A stretch of DNA of 64,000 nt from an uncultured Microbacterium sp. (GCF_947488465.1 NZ_CANKZA010000002.1:248001-312000), one strand, 5' to 3'. Shown: positions 16,588 to 25,328, counted from the stretch's first letter. The notes: generated by a model from the sequence alone, not told the origin. Program-made: numbers and translations.

Positions 16588-17166
16588 ATGAACATCCAGC
16601 GAAGCCAACCGACGAAGGAACGGCCCCTCGTCGGTCAGTGGGTCGAGGGCCTCGAGGTTCCTGTGGTGAACAAACGGGCGGTGCGCGCGTCGGCGGGGAT
16701 TCTGTTTCTGGGCGCTTTCTCGACGTGGCTGTGGGGAGCGATCACGGGGGATCTGCAGCCGATGCGGGTCTTCGGAATGGTGTTCGCCATCGAGATGATG
16801 CTGCGGCTGTTCGTCGGAACGGGTTTCATGCCGACGCTGCTACTGGGCACGCTGATGACTCGAACGCAACGCCCGGAGTGGGTGAATGCGCGATCGAAGC
16901 TCCTCGCCTGGGGCATGGGCCTCGGGCTGTCCCTCGCGGGCTGCGTCAGTCTGGGGTGGCTCGGACTGCCAACCATCGTCGCTCAGTTGATCTGCGGGAT
17001 CTGTCTTCTGCTGCTGTACCTGGAGACAGCTTTCGGCTTCTGCCTCGGATGCGTCGTCGCCCAACGTTTCTCTCGTCGCAAGCCGGACCTGTGCGCGGGC
17101 GATACCTGCACGTACATCCCGCCGCGCCGCGGCGAGCAGCATTCGGTTCTGCGCGACCGGCGGTGA
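16588..17166 (+). CDS. DUF4395 membrane protein
   Basis: 192 residues with four to five membrane helices and DUF4395 landmarks: VNKRAVRASAGILFL, FGMVFAIEMMLRLFVG and a C-terminal GFCLGC motif with paired cysteines. DUF4395 proteins commonly accompany rhodaneses and thioredoxin-like proteins in sulfur-handling loci. Function unproven; transport or membrane redox chemistry of sulfane sulfur is a reasonable inference. The start codon lies immediately after the CstR-like operator, so expression should respond directly to that repressor. Confidence 0.75.
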   Translation: MNIQRSQPTKERPLVGQWVEGLEVPVVNKRAVRASAGILFLGAFSTWLWGAITGDLQPMRVFGMVFAIEMMLRLFVGTGFMPTLLLGTLMTRTQRPEWVNARSKLLAWGMGLGLSLAGCVSLGWLGLPTIVAQLICGICLLLLYLETAFGFCLGCVVAQRFSRRKPDLCAGDTCTYIPPRRGEQHSVLRDRR

Positions 17167-17295
17167 AGGGAGACTGCGGGCGATTAGTTGTAGGACGCAG
17201 CGCCGGATGTCCATTGCATCCACGTCACGACCTGCACGAGACGCAAGAGATGTCCGCGAAGGCGGCTGCAGACTACGGGGGGAGATGTCCGCGGG

Positions 17296-17937
17296 CTACT
17301 CTTCCTTCATCTCGCTCAGCACTTCGAAGGGTGACTCGACGTCGCCGGTCCAGGCTTCGATGCCTTCACGAACGGCGAGAGCGGCAACGACCAACGCGGC
17401 GACGGAGTCTGCCCACCACCAGCCGAACAGGCTGTTGAGGATCAGCCCGATGAAGACGGCACCGGAGAGATAGACGCACAGCAGCAGCTGGCGCGCGTCG
17501 GCGAGGACGCTCTTCGATCCGAGCTCCCGGCCAGTGCGGATCTCGAACCAGGCCAGCAGCGGCATCACCAGCAGGCTGAGCGCGGTAATGCCGAGCCCGA
17601 GTGGGCTGTGTTCGGGTCCCTCTTGCGAGACGAGGCTGAGGATCGCGTCGATGGTGACGTAGGCGGCGAGGGCGAAGAACGCCAGCCCGATCGCGCGCAC
17701 GGTTACCTTCTCCCACCGCTCGGGGTCCTTCCGTGTGAACTGCCATGCGATAGCGACGGCGGAGAGCACCTCGACGACAGAGTCGAGACCGAATCCGATC
17801 AGCGCCGCCGACGACGCCAGCACGCCGGCGGTGATGGCGACGATCGCCTCGATGACGTTGTACGTGATCGTGAACGCGACGATGAACCGCACCCGGCGGT
17901 GGAGCCGCTCACGACGGTCGGGGGTAAGCGTGGTCAT
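17296..17937 (-). CDS. CDF-type cation efflux protein paired with CmtR
   Basis: 213 residues comprising the transmembrane domain of a cation diffusion facilitator: TYNVIEAIVAITAGVLASSAALIGFGLDSVVE carries the HxxxD-like metal site in the variant form FGLDS, and NSLFGWWWADSVAALVVA the second site. The usual cytosolic C-terminal domain is absent. It probably exports Cd2+/Pb2+/Zn2+. Its start overlaps the stop of the CmtR gene, forming a sensor-exporter operon. Confidence 0.8.
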   Translation of the reverse strand: MTTLTPDRRERLHRRVRFIVAFTITYNVIEAIVAITAGVLASSAALIGFGLDSVVEVLSAVAIAWQFTRKDPERWEKVTVRAIGLAFFALAAYVTIDAILSLVSQEGPEHSPLGLGITALSLLVMPLLAWFEIRTGRELGSKSVLADARQLLLCVYLSGAVFIGLILNSLFGWWWADSVAALVVAALAVREGIEAWTGDVESPFEVLSEMKEE

Positions 17938-18287
17938 GCCGTGACCTCGCAGCAGCCGGCGACCGAGCAGGACGGGTCCAGGCACGGGGCGTCCGCGTCG
18001 ACGGCCAGGGCAACGTCGACGAGGACGGTGAGCGCGGCCGTCAGGTGCGGGTCGGAGATCTCGTACCGGGTCTGCCGACCCTCCGGCTCCGCGACCACAA
18101 TCCCGCAGTCCCGCAGACAAGTGAGGTGGTTCGAGACGTTCGACCGGGTCAACTCAAGGTCCCGCGCGAGCACCGCCGGGTAGGAAGGCCCCTCAAGAAG
18201 CACCATCAGAATCCGCGATCGAGTCGGATCGGCCATCGCCCGGCCAAGCCGGTTCATCACATCGAGGCGCGTCGTAATAGTCAGCAT
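17934..18287 (-). CDS. cmtR: Cadmium/lead-sensing ArsR-family repressor CmtR
   Basis: 117 residues with a winged helix (ADPTRSRILMVLLEGPSYPAVLARDLELTRSNVSNHL). Counting from the start at 18287, cysteines fall at 57, 61 and 102, exactly the metal ligands of Mycobacterium tuberculosis CmtR. More Cys occur at the extreme C-terminus. The repressor releases DNA on binding Cd2+ or Pb2+. A TATGAT -10 six bases upstream implies a leaderless mRNA. It heads the two-gene operon with the CDF exporter. Confidence 0.88.
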   Translation of the reverse strand: MLTITTRLDVMNRLGRAMADPTRSRILMVLLEGPSYPAVLARDLELTRSNVSNHLTCLRDCGIVVAEPEGRQTRYEISDPHLTAALTVLVDVALAVDADAPCLDPSCSVAGCCEVTA

Positions 18288-18293
18288 GCGCTG

Positions 18294-18313
18294 ATCATAC
18301 AGCTGTCGCTGTA
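18294..18313 (-). promoter_or_regulatory. cmtR promoter and probable operator
   Basis: The -10 TATGAT (18294-18299) overlaps the edge of an inverted repeat TACAGC-N4-GCTGTA (18298-18313). A repressor there would cover the spacer of the promoter. Autoregulation by CmtR is inferred from position. Confidence 0.5.
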
Positions 18314-18413
18314 CAGCAAGCACCGCCCGAAATGTCCATTTGGACATGGCGTGGACAACTCTCTTGCGAAATGAACATCTTCCAGCAGTCCCTACAATTA
18401 CCTGTCGGAGACA

Positions 18414-18495
18414 CCACTAGTTTGTCCGTAGATATGGCGATTCGAGCGATTCCGCCAACAGTTTGTCGGCTTTCTCCGCCAACTAGATTGTCCGA
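18414..18495 (+). repeat. Three iterated ~18-bp direct repeats
   Basis: Copies at 18414-18428 (CCACTAGTTTGTCCG), 18452-18469 (CCGCCAACAGTTTGTCGG) and 18476-18495 (CCGCCAACTAGATTGTCCGA). The shared core is CCAACTAGTTTGTCCG. The rest of the gene-free stretch 18314-18588 is AT-richer than its surroundings and has no convincing coding frame. The repeats could bind a regulator or recombinase; they mark the edge of the accessory island. Confidence 0.55.
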
Positions 18496-18588
18496 CCTGC
18501 ATAAGTCGTTCGACCGGTCCCACGGAGCAACCCTCGAAACAAGGCCGCGGCTCCATCCTCTGGACCCGTCCCCTCTGCACGGCATGCG

Positions 18589-19056
18589 TTACAGCGCTGC
18601 CTGGTCTGCGTCAGCGCGACCTGAGCTCACGGCTCGCCATCCCTGCCATTTCACGCTGAGGCCCGCCCTCCAACCTGCGCCCCATGCAAGGAGGCCGGCC
18701 TCCCTCTTCGCCCGTTGCCACTCAAGCTTGAGCATGGCCTGAAAGTGCGCGACCAACTCCCGTCCTGCATCAGGCGAAGGCGCCGAGACGTACTGGTTGA
18801 GTAGGTCGACGGCTTCCTGGTCCTTATAGGGATTCAGGCGGAGTACGATCGCGTTTCGCATTCGTTCGCGTTCGCGCACGTCTTCTTCGCCGACGAATGC
18901 TGGGACCAGTTCGCGCATTGCCAGTCGCCAGTTCTGCCTCTCCTCGATCACCGCCTTGTGCTTGATGTTCCGTGCGACACCCCAAATGCTGACGATTGCA
19001 CTCGTGAGGGCTGCGATCAACGCGACGATTCCAACGGTCAGCCAGTAGTCACTCAA
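18589..19056 (-). CDS. Small membrane-anchored protein of unknown function
   Basis: 155 residues. One N-terminal membrane helix (LTVGIVALIAALTSAIVSIWGVA) is followed by a charged helical cytosolic part with IEERQNWRLAMRELVPAF and NAIVLRLNPYKDQEAVDLLNQYV. Small proteins of this plan (anchor, WR..IRE-like helix, RLNP motif) are widespread in accessory regions, but I know no function. It follows the LRR gene by 74 bases on the same strand and is probably part of the same transcription unit. Confidence 0.6.
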   Translation of the reverse strand: MSDYWLTVGIVALIAALTSAIVSIWGVARNIKHKAVIEERQNWRLAMRELVPAFVGEEDVRERERMRNAIVLRLNPYKDQEAVDLLNQYVSAPSPDAGRELVAHFQAMLKLEWQRAKREAGLLAWGAGWRAGLSVKWQGWRAVSSGRADADQAAL

Positions 19057-19130
19057 GCGGCCCCCTACATGTTCAAGCGGATGAATCTGCGCGGGTTGAG
19101 GCTATCGAATCGCTCGCGCCTCAAGCTCGG

Positions 19131-20966
19131 TTACCTCGTGCTGATAGTCAGCCCCTCCGTCTGTTCCAACCGGGAGGTATCCCACGGGCTCTCGTAGCTC
19201 TTCGATACAAGAGTGAGGCTTGTCAGTCGTGAGAGGTGTTCGAGTGGGCTGACGTCGCGCACGAGATTCGAGTTCTCCCGCAGGACGAGCGATTCGAGCC
19301 GCGTGAGATTCGCCAAGGAATCTAGATCTTCGTACTCATGCGCAAGCTTGCAGTTCTTAAGCTCAAGGTGCGTCAGCCCGTGGAACTGGCCAACGTCGCG
19401 GAGTAGGCGCCAGCCTTCGCATGTGTCGATGACCAGCGTGTGAAGTCGAGGCAGGCCGGCCAGCGTCTCGAGGTCGTGCAGGTGCGTCGGTCCGTCCCCA
19501 ATCCACTCTCCCTCGATCTCGAGACGCTCCAACCGGGCGAGCGCGGAGAGAGGTTTCAGGTCCGGCATGGTGGCGGAGGAAATGCGGAGTGTCTCGAGAT
19601 GATCGAGGTGTGAGATGGCATCAAGCGCGTTCGTTCCGTATAGATCCCCGGCCACCTCGAGTTCGACCAGTCCTCTGGTCAGCGAGATGGCATCCCAGTT
19701 GGCAAAGCTGGTGTACCCGTCTCCCTGTATCAGCTTCACCTTTCTCAGGGTGGAGAGGCTGCTCAAGGGGCCGAGGTCCAGGGCTCCTCCCTCGTACTTG
19801 TAGGGGTCCAGGCGAACACCGGTGAGTTCAAGTTGCGCAAGCTGACCGAGGTTTGAAAGGGCTTCGAGGTCGGCGACACCCGACACGTCGCGAAGGGTAA
19901 GTGATTTTAGCGTCGACAGGTTCCGGATCTTGCGAAGGCCGCGGATGTGCATTCGGTCAAACCAGAGACCCTCGAGCCTACTGAGCTTGGCGAGCGCCGA
20001 AAGGTCTTCGAGGTCCCCGGTGGAGTAGAGCACTAATTCCCGTAGCTGTCGGACATTCGATATGCCGCTGAGGTCGGTAAACCAACCCATGTGACCGACT
20101 TCAAGCTTCGCAAGTCCGGTCAATCCGGATATGGAGTCGAACTCCAGCGCGTCCGACATTGAGGTGAGTTCGAGTCGAGCGAGGCGTTCGAGGCCTGCCA
20201 ATGGACGAAAGTCCTTGACGTTCGCGAGATGGGCGAGCGCGAGGTGCTGTAGCCCATCGAGCGTGGCGATGGCATCGATGCTTGAGATGCCCTTGCCCCC
20301 GCGAATCTCTAGGCGGCGGAGGTTGGCAAGCCCCGCAATGGGGCTCAGGTCGACTTCATCGTCAATCGGGTTCAGACTCAGCGCATCGATGTTCGTCGCG
20401 TACTGCATTCCCTCCAGGTTGAGCTCGCGTCGCTGATTTCGGTACGTGCTGATGTAGAGATCCCCGGTCAGCGACTCCATCTGTTCGGCTGTGATGGTGC
20501 TCCGCTCATCCCAAGGCGTGTGGAGCCTTTCCCAGACGATGTTTGCCAGGAACTCATCGGATACCACGCCGAAGGCGTGCCGCCCGTGTCGGTACCCCGA
20601 GTCGCGTCGTTGTTGCTCACGACGCTGCAGGAGTGCGCGCAGGTGGTCAACGCGCGATTTCGCGTCCGCTAGGGCGGCCGACCTGCGGGCCTCTTCGCGA
20701 TCGAGCGCGTCCTGGATACGCCTTCGCTTCGCTTCACGTTTCGCGAGTTCTTGCTCCCGCTCCAGCTCAGCTTCGCGGCGCTCCTGCTCTTCACGTCGGT
20801 TCTTACTGGCCTTGCTTGCAACTACCGACACGACGACGGTCACCGCGATGGTGAAGATGAACCGCCCGCCTGCATACTCCATATCCCCAGTGCCCGGATC
20901 GGGGAAGATCTGGTAGCTGAGAAAAAGGGCAACGAAGAATGCGGCGATGCCAGCGAGTGCAGCCAT
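19131..20966 (-). CDS. Membrane-anchored coiled-coil leucine-rich-repeat protein
   Basis: 611 residues in four parts: two membrane helices (about 3-20 and 33-52); a highly charged coiled coil (about 53-120, rich in Glu, Arg, Lys); a linker; then roughly eighteen irregular leucine-rich repeats of the SDS22/internalin-like LxxLxxLxL type (about 195-600). The LRR arc probably faces the cytoplasm, because the coiled coil and repeats follow the second helix and there is no signal peptide. It should bind a protein partner. Codon use is less GC-skewed than in the core genes. Its start overlaps the stop of the preceding 54-residue gene. Confidence 0.75.
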   Translation of the reverse strand: MAALAGIAAFFVALFLSYQIFPDPGTGDMEYAGGRFIFTIAVTVVVSVVASKASKNRREEQERREAELEREQELAKREAKRRRIQDALDREEARRSAALADAKSRVDHLRALLQRREQQRRDSGYRHGRHAFGVVSDEFLANIVWERLHTPWDERSTITAEQMESLTGDLYISTYRNQRRELNLEGMQYATNIDALSLNPIDDEVDLSPIAGLANLRRLEIRGGKGISSIDAIATLDGLQHLALAHLANVKDFRPLAGLERLARLELTSMSDALEFDSISGLTGLAKLEVGHMGWFTDLSGISNVRQLRELVLYSTGDLEDLSALAKLSRLEGLWFDRMHIRGLRKIRNLSTLKSLTLRDVSGVADLEALSNLGQLAQLELTGVRLDPYKYEGGALDLGPLSSLSTLRKVKLIQGDGYTSFANWDAISLTRGLVELEVAGDLYGTNALDAISHLDHLETLRISSATMPDLKPLSALARLERLEIEGEWIGDGPTHLHDLETLAGLPRLHTLVIDTCEGWRLLRDVGQFHGLTHLELKNCKLAHEYEDLDSLANLTRLESLVLRENSNLVRDVSPLEHLSRLTSLTLVSKSYESPWDTSRLEQTEGLTISTR

Positions 20967-21130
20967 TAGTGGGACTCCGACTGCTCAAGTGTCTTGAGAG
21001 GAGTGGGGCAGTCCTGCGCGGAGGTGGTCAGCTCCATCATCTTCTGCGCGTATGTCCCGCCATCGATCTCACCGACGTCGTACCGGCGCATCAGCTCATC
21101 GACCTGCGCCTGCAGTACTGCCCAGTCCAT
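20966..21130 (-). CDS. 54-residue hypothetical protein coupled to the LRR gene
   Basis: Begins at the ATG at 21130 with GGGAGG six bases upstream and ends TAATG on the LRR start codon, so translation is coupled. The sequence begins MDWAVLQAQVDELMRRYDVG and looks like one or two short amphipathic helices without membrane segment. No family recognised. The ribosome-binding site, start and overlap together make it credible despite its size. Confidence 0.65.
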   Translation of the reverse strand: MDWAVLQAQVDELMRRYDVGEIDGGTYAQKMMELTTSAQDCPTPLKTLEQSESH

Positions 21131-21155
21131 CCGTACCTCCCAGTTGCTACTCAGC

Positions 21156-21175
21156 GACGCGCGAATTCGTGCGTC
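21156..21175. promoter_or_regulatory. 20-bp near-perfect palindrome in the island operon
   Basis: GACGCGCGAATTCGTGCGTC has one mismatch. It lies in the only sizeable gap (110 bp) of the string, between the Cys/His microprotein and the 54-residue gene. It may be an attenuating hairpin or an operator for an internal promoter. Confidence 0.35.
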
Positions 21176-21240
21176 TCACCGTTGTGTTTCGACCACCCAC
21201 CTAACTGGCGGCCGGAGTGAATCCGTGTGTGGCTCTCGAA

Positions 21241-21378
21241 CTACGAGTCCATCTCGTCTTCAGCCTCGCACCAGTGATCGCCATCGTGCCCGACCTCCAG
21301 ACGGCAGTGCACTCCTCCGTACTTGTGCCGACCGTGCGGGAAGTACAGCGCATCGCACCAGTTGCTCGAATCACTCAC
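21241..21378 (-). CDS. Cys/His-rich microprotein (putative zinc knuckle)
   Basis: 45 residues from the GTG at 21378 (GGGAG six bases upstream), which overlaps the end of the preceding gene by eight bases. The pattern NWCDALYFPHGRHKYGGVHC then RLEVGHDGDHWCEAEDE has three Cys and several His spaced as in small treble-clef or zinc-ribbon proteins of phages and actinobacteria (C..C..GHDG.H). Metal binding is inferred. Function unknown. Confidence 0.55.
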   Translation of the reverse strand: MSDSSNWCDALYFPHGRHKYGGVHCRLEVGHDGDHWCEAEDEMDS

Positions 21379-21553
21379 GGGCATCTCCCGACTGGCTTCC
21401 CGCTGCGGGCGCGGCGGAGGGCGCCGAGGGACCTTGCGTGGTTGCTTGTGGTCCGGCGTTCGGCATGCCGGATGGCGTGACGGCTGGCGCTGGTACGCTC
21501 CCTCGGAGCGGAGCCGCACTCCGCTCCACGATTTCAGTGTTCCGATCCGCCAT
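21371..21553 (-). CDS. Proline-rich microprotein C (GMPNAGP)
   Basis: 60 residues from the ATG at 21553, with GGAG five bases upstream. It is disordered: Pro, Ala, Ser, Gln, no hydrophobic core. Its centre TPSGMPNAGPQATTQGPSAP is the third version of a motif shared with the two preceding small genes. It overlaps both neighbours, by 20 bases with microprotein B and 8 with the Cys/His gene. Confidence 0.5.
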   Translation of the reverse strand: MADRNTEIVERSAAPLRGSVPAPAVTPSGMPNAGPQATTQGPSAPSAAPAAGSQSGDARE

Positions 21554-21701
21554 CATCACTCCGTTCATTCAACGGTGCGGGCGCGGAGGCAGCCGGCCCG
21601 GTCGCGGGCATGCCTGCGGGCACGCTCGCCGCGGCGGGGCGCGTCCTCGCGATTGGCGACGCACTCTCCTTGAGAGTCGACCTGTCAGGCTCGTTGCTCA
21701 C
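21534..21701 (-). CDS. Proline-rich microprotein B (GMPATGP)
   Basis: 55 residues from the GTG at 21701, with TTGGAG just upstream. The core VPAGMPATGPAASAPAP aligns with PPGMPKSGPSRPA of microprotein A and TPSGMPNAGPQA of C, and each also has an SxxPI/APL segment some 10-15 residues earlier. That similarity is the evidence that it is a gene, because its start codon is weak and it has no hydrophobic content. Confidence 0.5.
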   Translation of the reverse strand: MSNEPDRSTLKESASPIARTRPAAASVPAGMPATGPAASAPAPLNERSDDGGSEH

Positions 21702-21719
21702 GATGCTCCAATCATCCGG

Positions 21720-21878
21720 CTACTTCGACTTCGACTTGTTCGTCGTCTCACCATTGGCGGGACGGCTCGGCCCAGACTTGGGCATGCCCGGCGGGTTGCT
21801 TGGTTTCGCAGGTGAGGCACCGGGGATCGGTGCGCCGCTACCGGTAATGCTCTTCGGCTGCTTGTCCGAATTGGTCAT
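21720..21878 (-). CDS. Proline-rich microprotein A (GMPKSGP)
   Basis: 52 residues starting MTNSDKQPKSITGSGAPIPG, with core NPPGMPKSGPSRPA and a lysine/serine tail. The ATG overlaps the stop of the DUF6338 gene by four bases (ATGA), a strong sign of genuine translation. Predicted to be wholly disordered. It is the first of three tandem related microproteins. Confidence 0.6.
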   Translation of the reverse strand: MTNSDKQPKSITGSGAPIPGASPAKPSNPPGMPKSGPSRPANGETTNKSKSK

Positions 21879-22561
21879 CGCTCTTCTTCCTCTCCGCCTG
21901 CCGGCACACCGGACACCCACTCGACGATGCAATCCGACGTGACCGGGATCCACACCCCAAGTGATCCGGGGATCGGCTTGACGAAGTCTCCCTCGGGGCT
22001 CATCTGCCATTGGACTTCCACGAAGAGGTCACGTTCATGCGGATACGTGCTCACGAGCGAGTCTGAGTCGAACCATCCTCCGCACCACGACCCTTCTGCG
22101 GTCTTGACCCTGACGAAGCGAGGCGTATAGGCGGTGAAGGCCGCTTTGTCCCAGCCCCTCGGCGTATCTTTTACCCGGTTGACCTGCTTCCGCTTAGTCT
22201 TCCCGCCGTCCATGGGTACCTTCACCCAGCGTGCATTCATGAGGTAGGCGACAAGGACGGGGAGCCCGACGAGGAGGGCTGCCGCAACTACCCAGGTGAG
22301 CACCCCGGGCCATTGAGCGACCAACTGCTCCAACTGCGCGCCGGCGTCGGTAAAGGCGGCGCCTGAGATGAGGAAGAACGCGGCGCCGTAGACGAGGAGA
22401 AATGCCACGCTGGCGAAAAGCGCCTCGAGTGTGCGCGTCCCAACGTCCTGGTTCGGAGCCTGCCAGCCCACGAAGCGACGCTTCGCCCAAGCGTAGGTGA
22501 CTCCCGGGATGACCAACGCAACGAAGAACCACAGCTCCGGAAAGCTACTCGGAACGGTCAA
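21875..22561 (-). CDS. DUF6338-like membrane protein
   Basis: 228 residues from a TTG at 22561 with GAAGG seven bases upstream. Three membrane helices (about residues 8-24, 45-66, 82-106) are followed by a cytosolic beta-rich domain with PRFVRVKTAEGSWCGGWFDS and VWIPVTSDCIVEWV, the SH3-like arrangement of DUF6338 proteins. Function unknown. It is the promoter-proximal gene of the island string. The family call is from memory of its helix/SH3 layout. Confidence 0.6.
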   Translation of the reverse strand: MTVPSSFPELWFFVALVIPGVTYAWAKRRFVGWQAPNQDVGTRTLEALFASVAFLLVYGAAFFLISGAAFTDAGAQLEQLVAQWPGVLTWVVAAALLVGLPVLVAYLMNARWVKVPMDGGKTKRKQVNRVKDTPRGWDKAAFTAYTPRFVRVKTAEGSWCGGWFDSDSLVSTYPHERDLFVEVQWQMSPEGDFVKPIPGSLGVWIPVTSDCIVEWVSGVPAGGEEEER

Positions 22562-22782
22562 TCCGCCACCTTCCCCGTCAATGCACCGGCTGCGTCGGAT
22601 CCGGTGCTCGCCCGTACGGAGCGGCCCCAGACCACTCCTCGTCACGAGGTCCGCTCAGATCGAAGCATACCGAGGCCAGCCGACACTGCCTCCCGAATGA
22701 ACCTGCCGTCGCCTCTCAACGTCGGTGGTCCCTCGTATCGTGGGTGCGCAGGGACCACGCCACAACATTTGGAAGGACAGCC

Positions 22783-23016
22783 ATGGCTGACTACGACGTG
22801 CAATACGACAAAGACAAGGGCGACTGGGGAGCGAAGCGCGCCGGCGCTGGCAAGGCAGCCGGTCGCTACGACACCCAGGCGGAAGCACACGACGCGGCGG
22901 TCGGCTTCGCGAGCCGCAGCGGTGGCGGCGAAGTGCGCGACCATCGCAAGGACAACAATCAGATCCGAAACACCGACACTGTCGGCAAAAAGGATCCGTT
23001 CCCGCCGAAGGGCTGA
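22783..23016 (+). CDS. DUF2188 domain protein
   Basis: 77 residues, start at 22783 with GGAAGGA five bases upstream. Typical DUF2188 features: WGAKRAGAGKAAGRYDTQAEA, a glycine-rich turn GGGEVRDH and the C-terminal IRNTDTVGKKDPFPPKG. These small cytosolic proteins are common and uncharacterised. It diverges from the DUF6338 gene and closes the accessory island on the right. Confidence 0.8.
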   Translation: MADYDVQYDKDKGDWGAKRAGAGKAAGRYDTQAEAHDAAVGFASRSGGGEVRDHRKDNNQIRNTDTVGKKDPFPPKG

Positions 23017-23085
23017 GGGCTTCGCATGTCAGACTATGAGCTGAAGGCTAGGTGACGGGGAGACAATCTAGTCAGTCACCTGTCA

Positions 23086-24462
<1,377 letters not shown>

Positions 24463-24540
24463 GACGCGCCCCTCTTCCCCGACTCGACCTCCGAGCCACA
24501 GGCCACGCTAGGCACGGCCACCGACACCTGCAAACCGACC

Positions 24541-24690
24541 TGTGGATAACTCTGTGGACGGATTCCGCGAAACGCCGCGATCCCTGTGCACAACCCCTGT
24601 GGAGAACAGGTCGAAACGCCGTGTGTGGGGAAAGATTTTTGCCGCTGGATCAGGTAATTATCGACACACACCCTGTGGAGAGGCAATGTG
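24541..24690. promoter_or_regulatory. DnaA-box cluster upstream of dnaB
   Basis: A perfect DnaA box TGTGGATAA at 24541-24549, and near matches TGTGGAGAA (24598-24606), TGTGGGGAA (24624-24632) and TGTGGAGAG (24674-24682), all in the same orientation. The rest of the gene-free stretch 24463-24810 is moderately AT-rich and holds the likely dnaB promoter, though no -35/-10 pair is clear. Confidence 0.55.
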
Positions 24691-24810
24691 TTTGAAGTCA
24701 CGCTTGAAGGTTGCGGTCACACCTCAGAGTTGGGGACAAATGTGAAACCTGAACGGAAGCCGTGAGCCGTTTGTCAAGTCCTCGAGCGAGAGAATCTCGA
24801 CCAAAACGAA

Positions 24811-24852
24811 ACGACGGATGCCGTGAACCCGAAGGTCCACGGCATCCGTCGT
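24811..24852 (-). terminator. Rho-independent terminator after rplI
   Basis: A 15-bp perfect stem (ACGACGGATGCCGTG with its complement at 24838-24852), 12-base loop, followed on the minus strand by TTTCGTTTTGG. It separates the ribosomal operon from dnaB. Confidence 0.85.
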
Positions 24853-24864
24853 ATGACGCGAAAG

Positions 24865-25317
24865 CTACTTCGCGGCGACCACGTTCAACGTGATCACGGC
24901 GGTCAGGTCGTCGCGCAGACGAACCGTCGCCTCGTGCTCACCGGTCGCCTTGATGGGCGAGGTGATGTGGATCTTGCGCTTGTCGAGATCACCGAGACCG
25001 GCAGTCTTGACGGCGTCCGCGACATCGGCGGTCTTGACCGAACCGAAGAGGCGGCCTTCCTTGCCGGCCTTGACGGCGAGGCGGACCTTGGCGCCCTCGA
25101 GCGTGTCCTTGAGTGCCACAGCCTCTTCGTGGTCGTGGATTGCGCGCGACTCGCGAGCGGCGCGAATGGACGCCACCTGCTTTTCGCCACCGCGGCTCCA
25201 GACCACTGCGAAGCCCTGGGGGACGAGGTAGTTGCGGGCGTACCCGTTCTTGACCTCGATGACGTCACCGGCGCTTCCGAGCCCGGCAACCTCGTTCGTG
25301 AGAATCAGCTTTGCCAT
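24865..25317 (-). CDS. rplI: Ribosomal protein bL9
   Basis: 150 residues, full length, with the N-terminal bL9 signature ([34 protein letters not shown] in pieces) and C-terminal domain. It binds the L1-stalk base of the 50S subunit and helps reading-frame maintenance. Last gene of rpsF-ssb-rpsR-rplI, followed by a strong terminator. The ATG at 25317 is 11 bases after the rpsR stop. Confidence 0.97.
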   Translation of the reverse strand: MAKLILTNEVAGLGSAGDVIEVKNGYARNYLVPQGFAVVWSRGGEKQVASIRAARESRAIHDHEEAVALKDTLEGAKVRLAVKAGKEGRLFGSVKTADVADAVKTAGLGDLDKRKIHITSPIKATGEHEATVRLRDDLTAVITLNVVAAK

Positions 25318-25328
25318 GATCGTGCCCC

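Noticed and set aside
18295..18585. Minus-strand 96-codon frame upstream of cmtR
   Set aside because: No start context, no family resemblance, and it runs through the promoter/operator and the direct repeats.
18589..23016. Prophage or integrative element
   Set aside because: No integrase, terminase, capsid, relaxase or tRNA attachment site is visible; the small genes resemble phage genes only in size and overlap.
23050..23081. Terminator between the convergent DUF2188 and dnaB genes
   Set aside because: Only a 7-bp stem (AGGTGAC/GTCACCT) with an 18-base loop and no U-tract; too weak to call.
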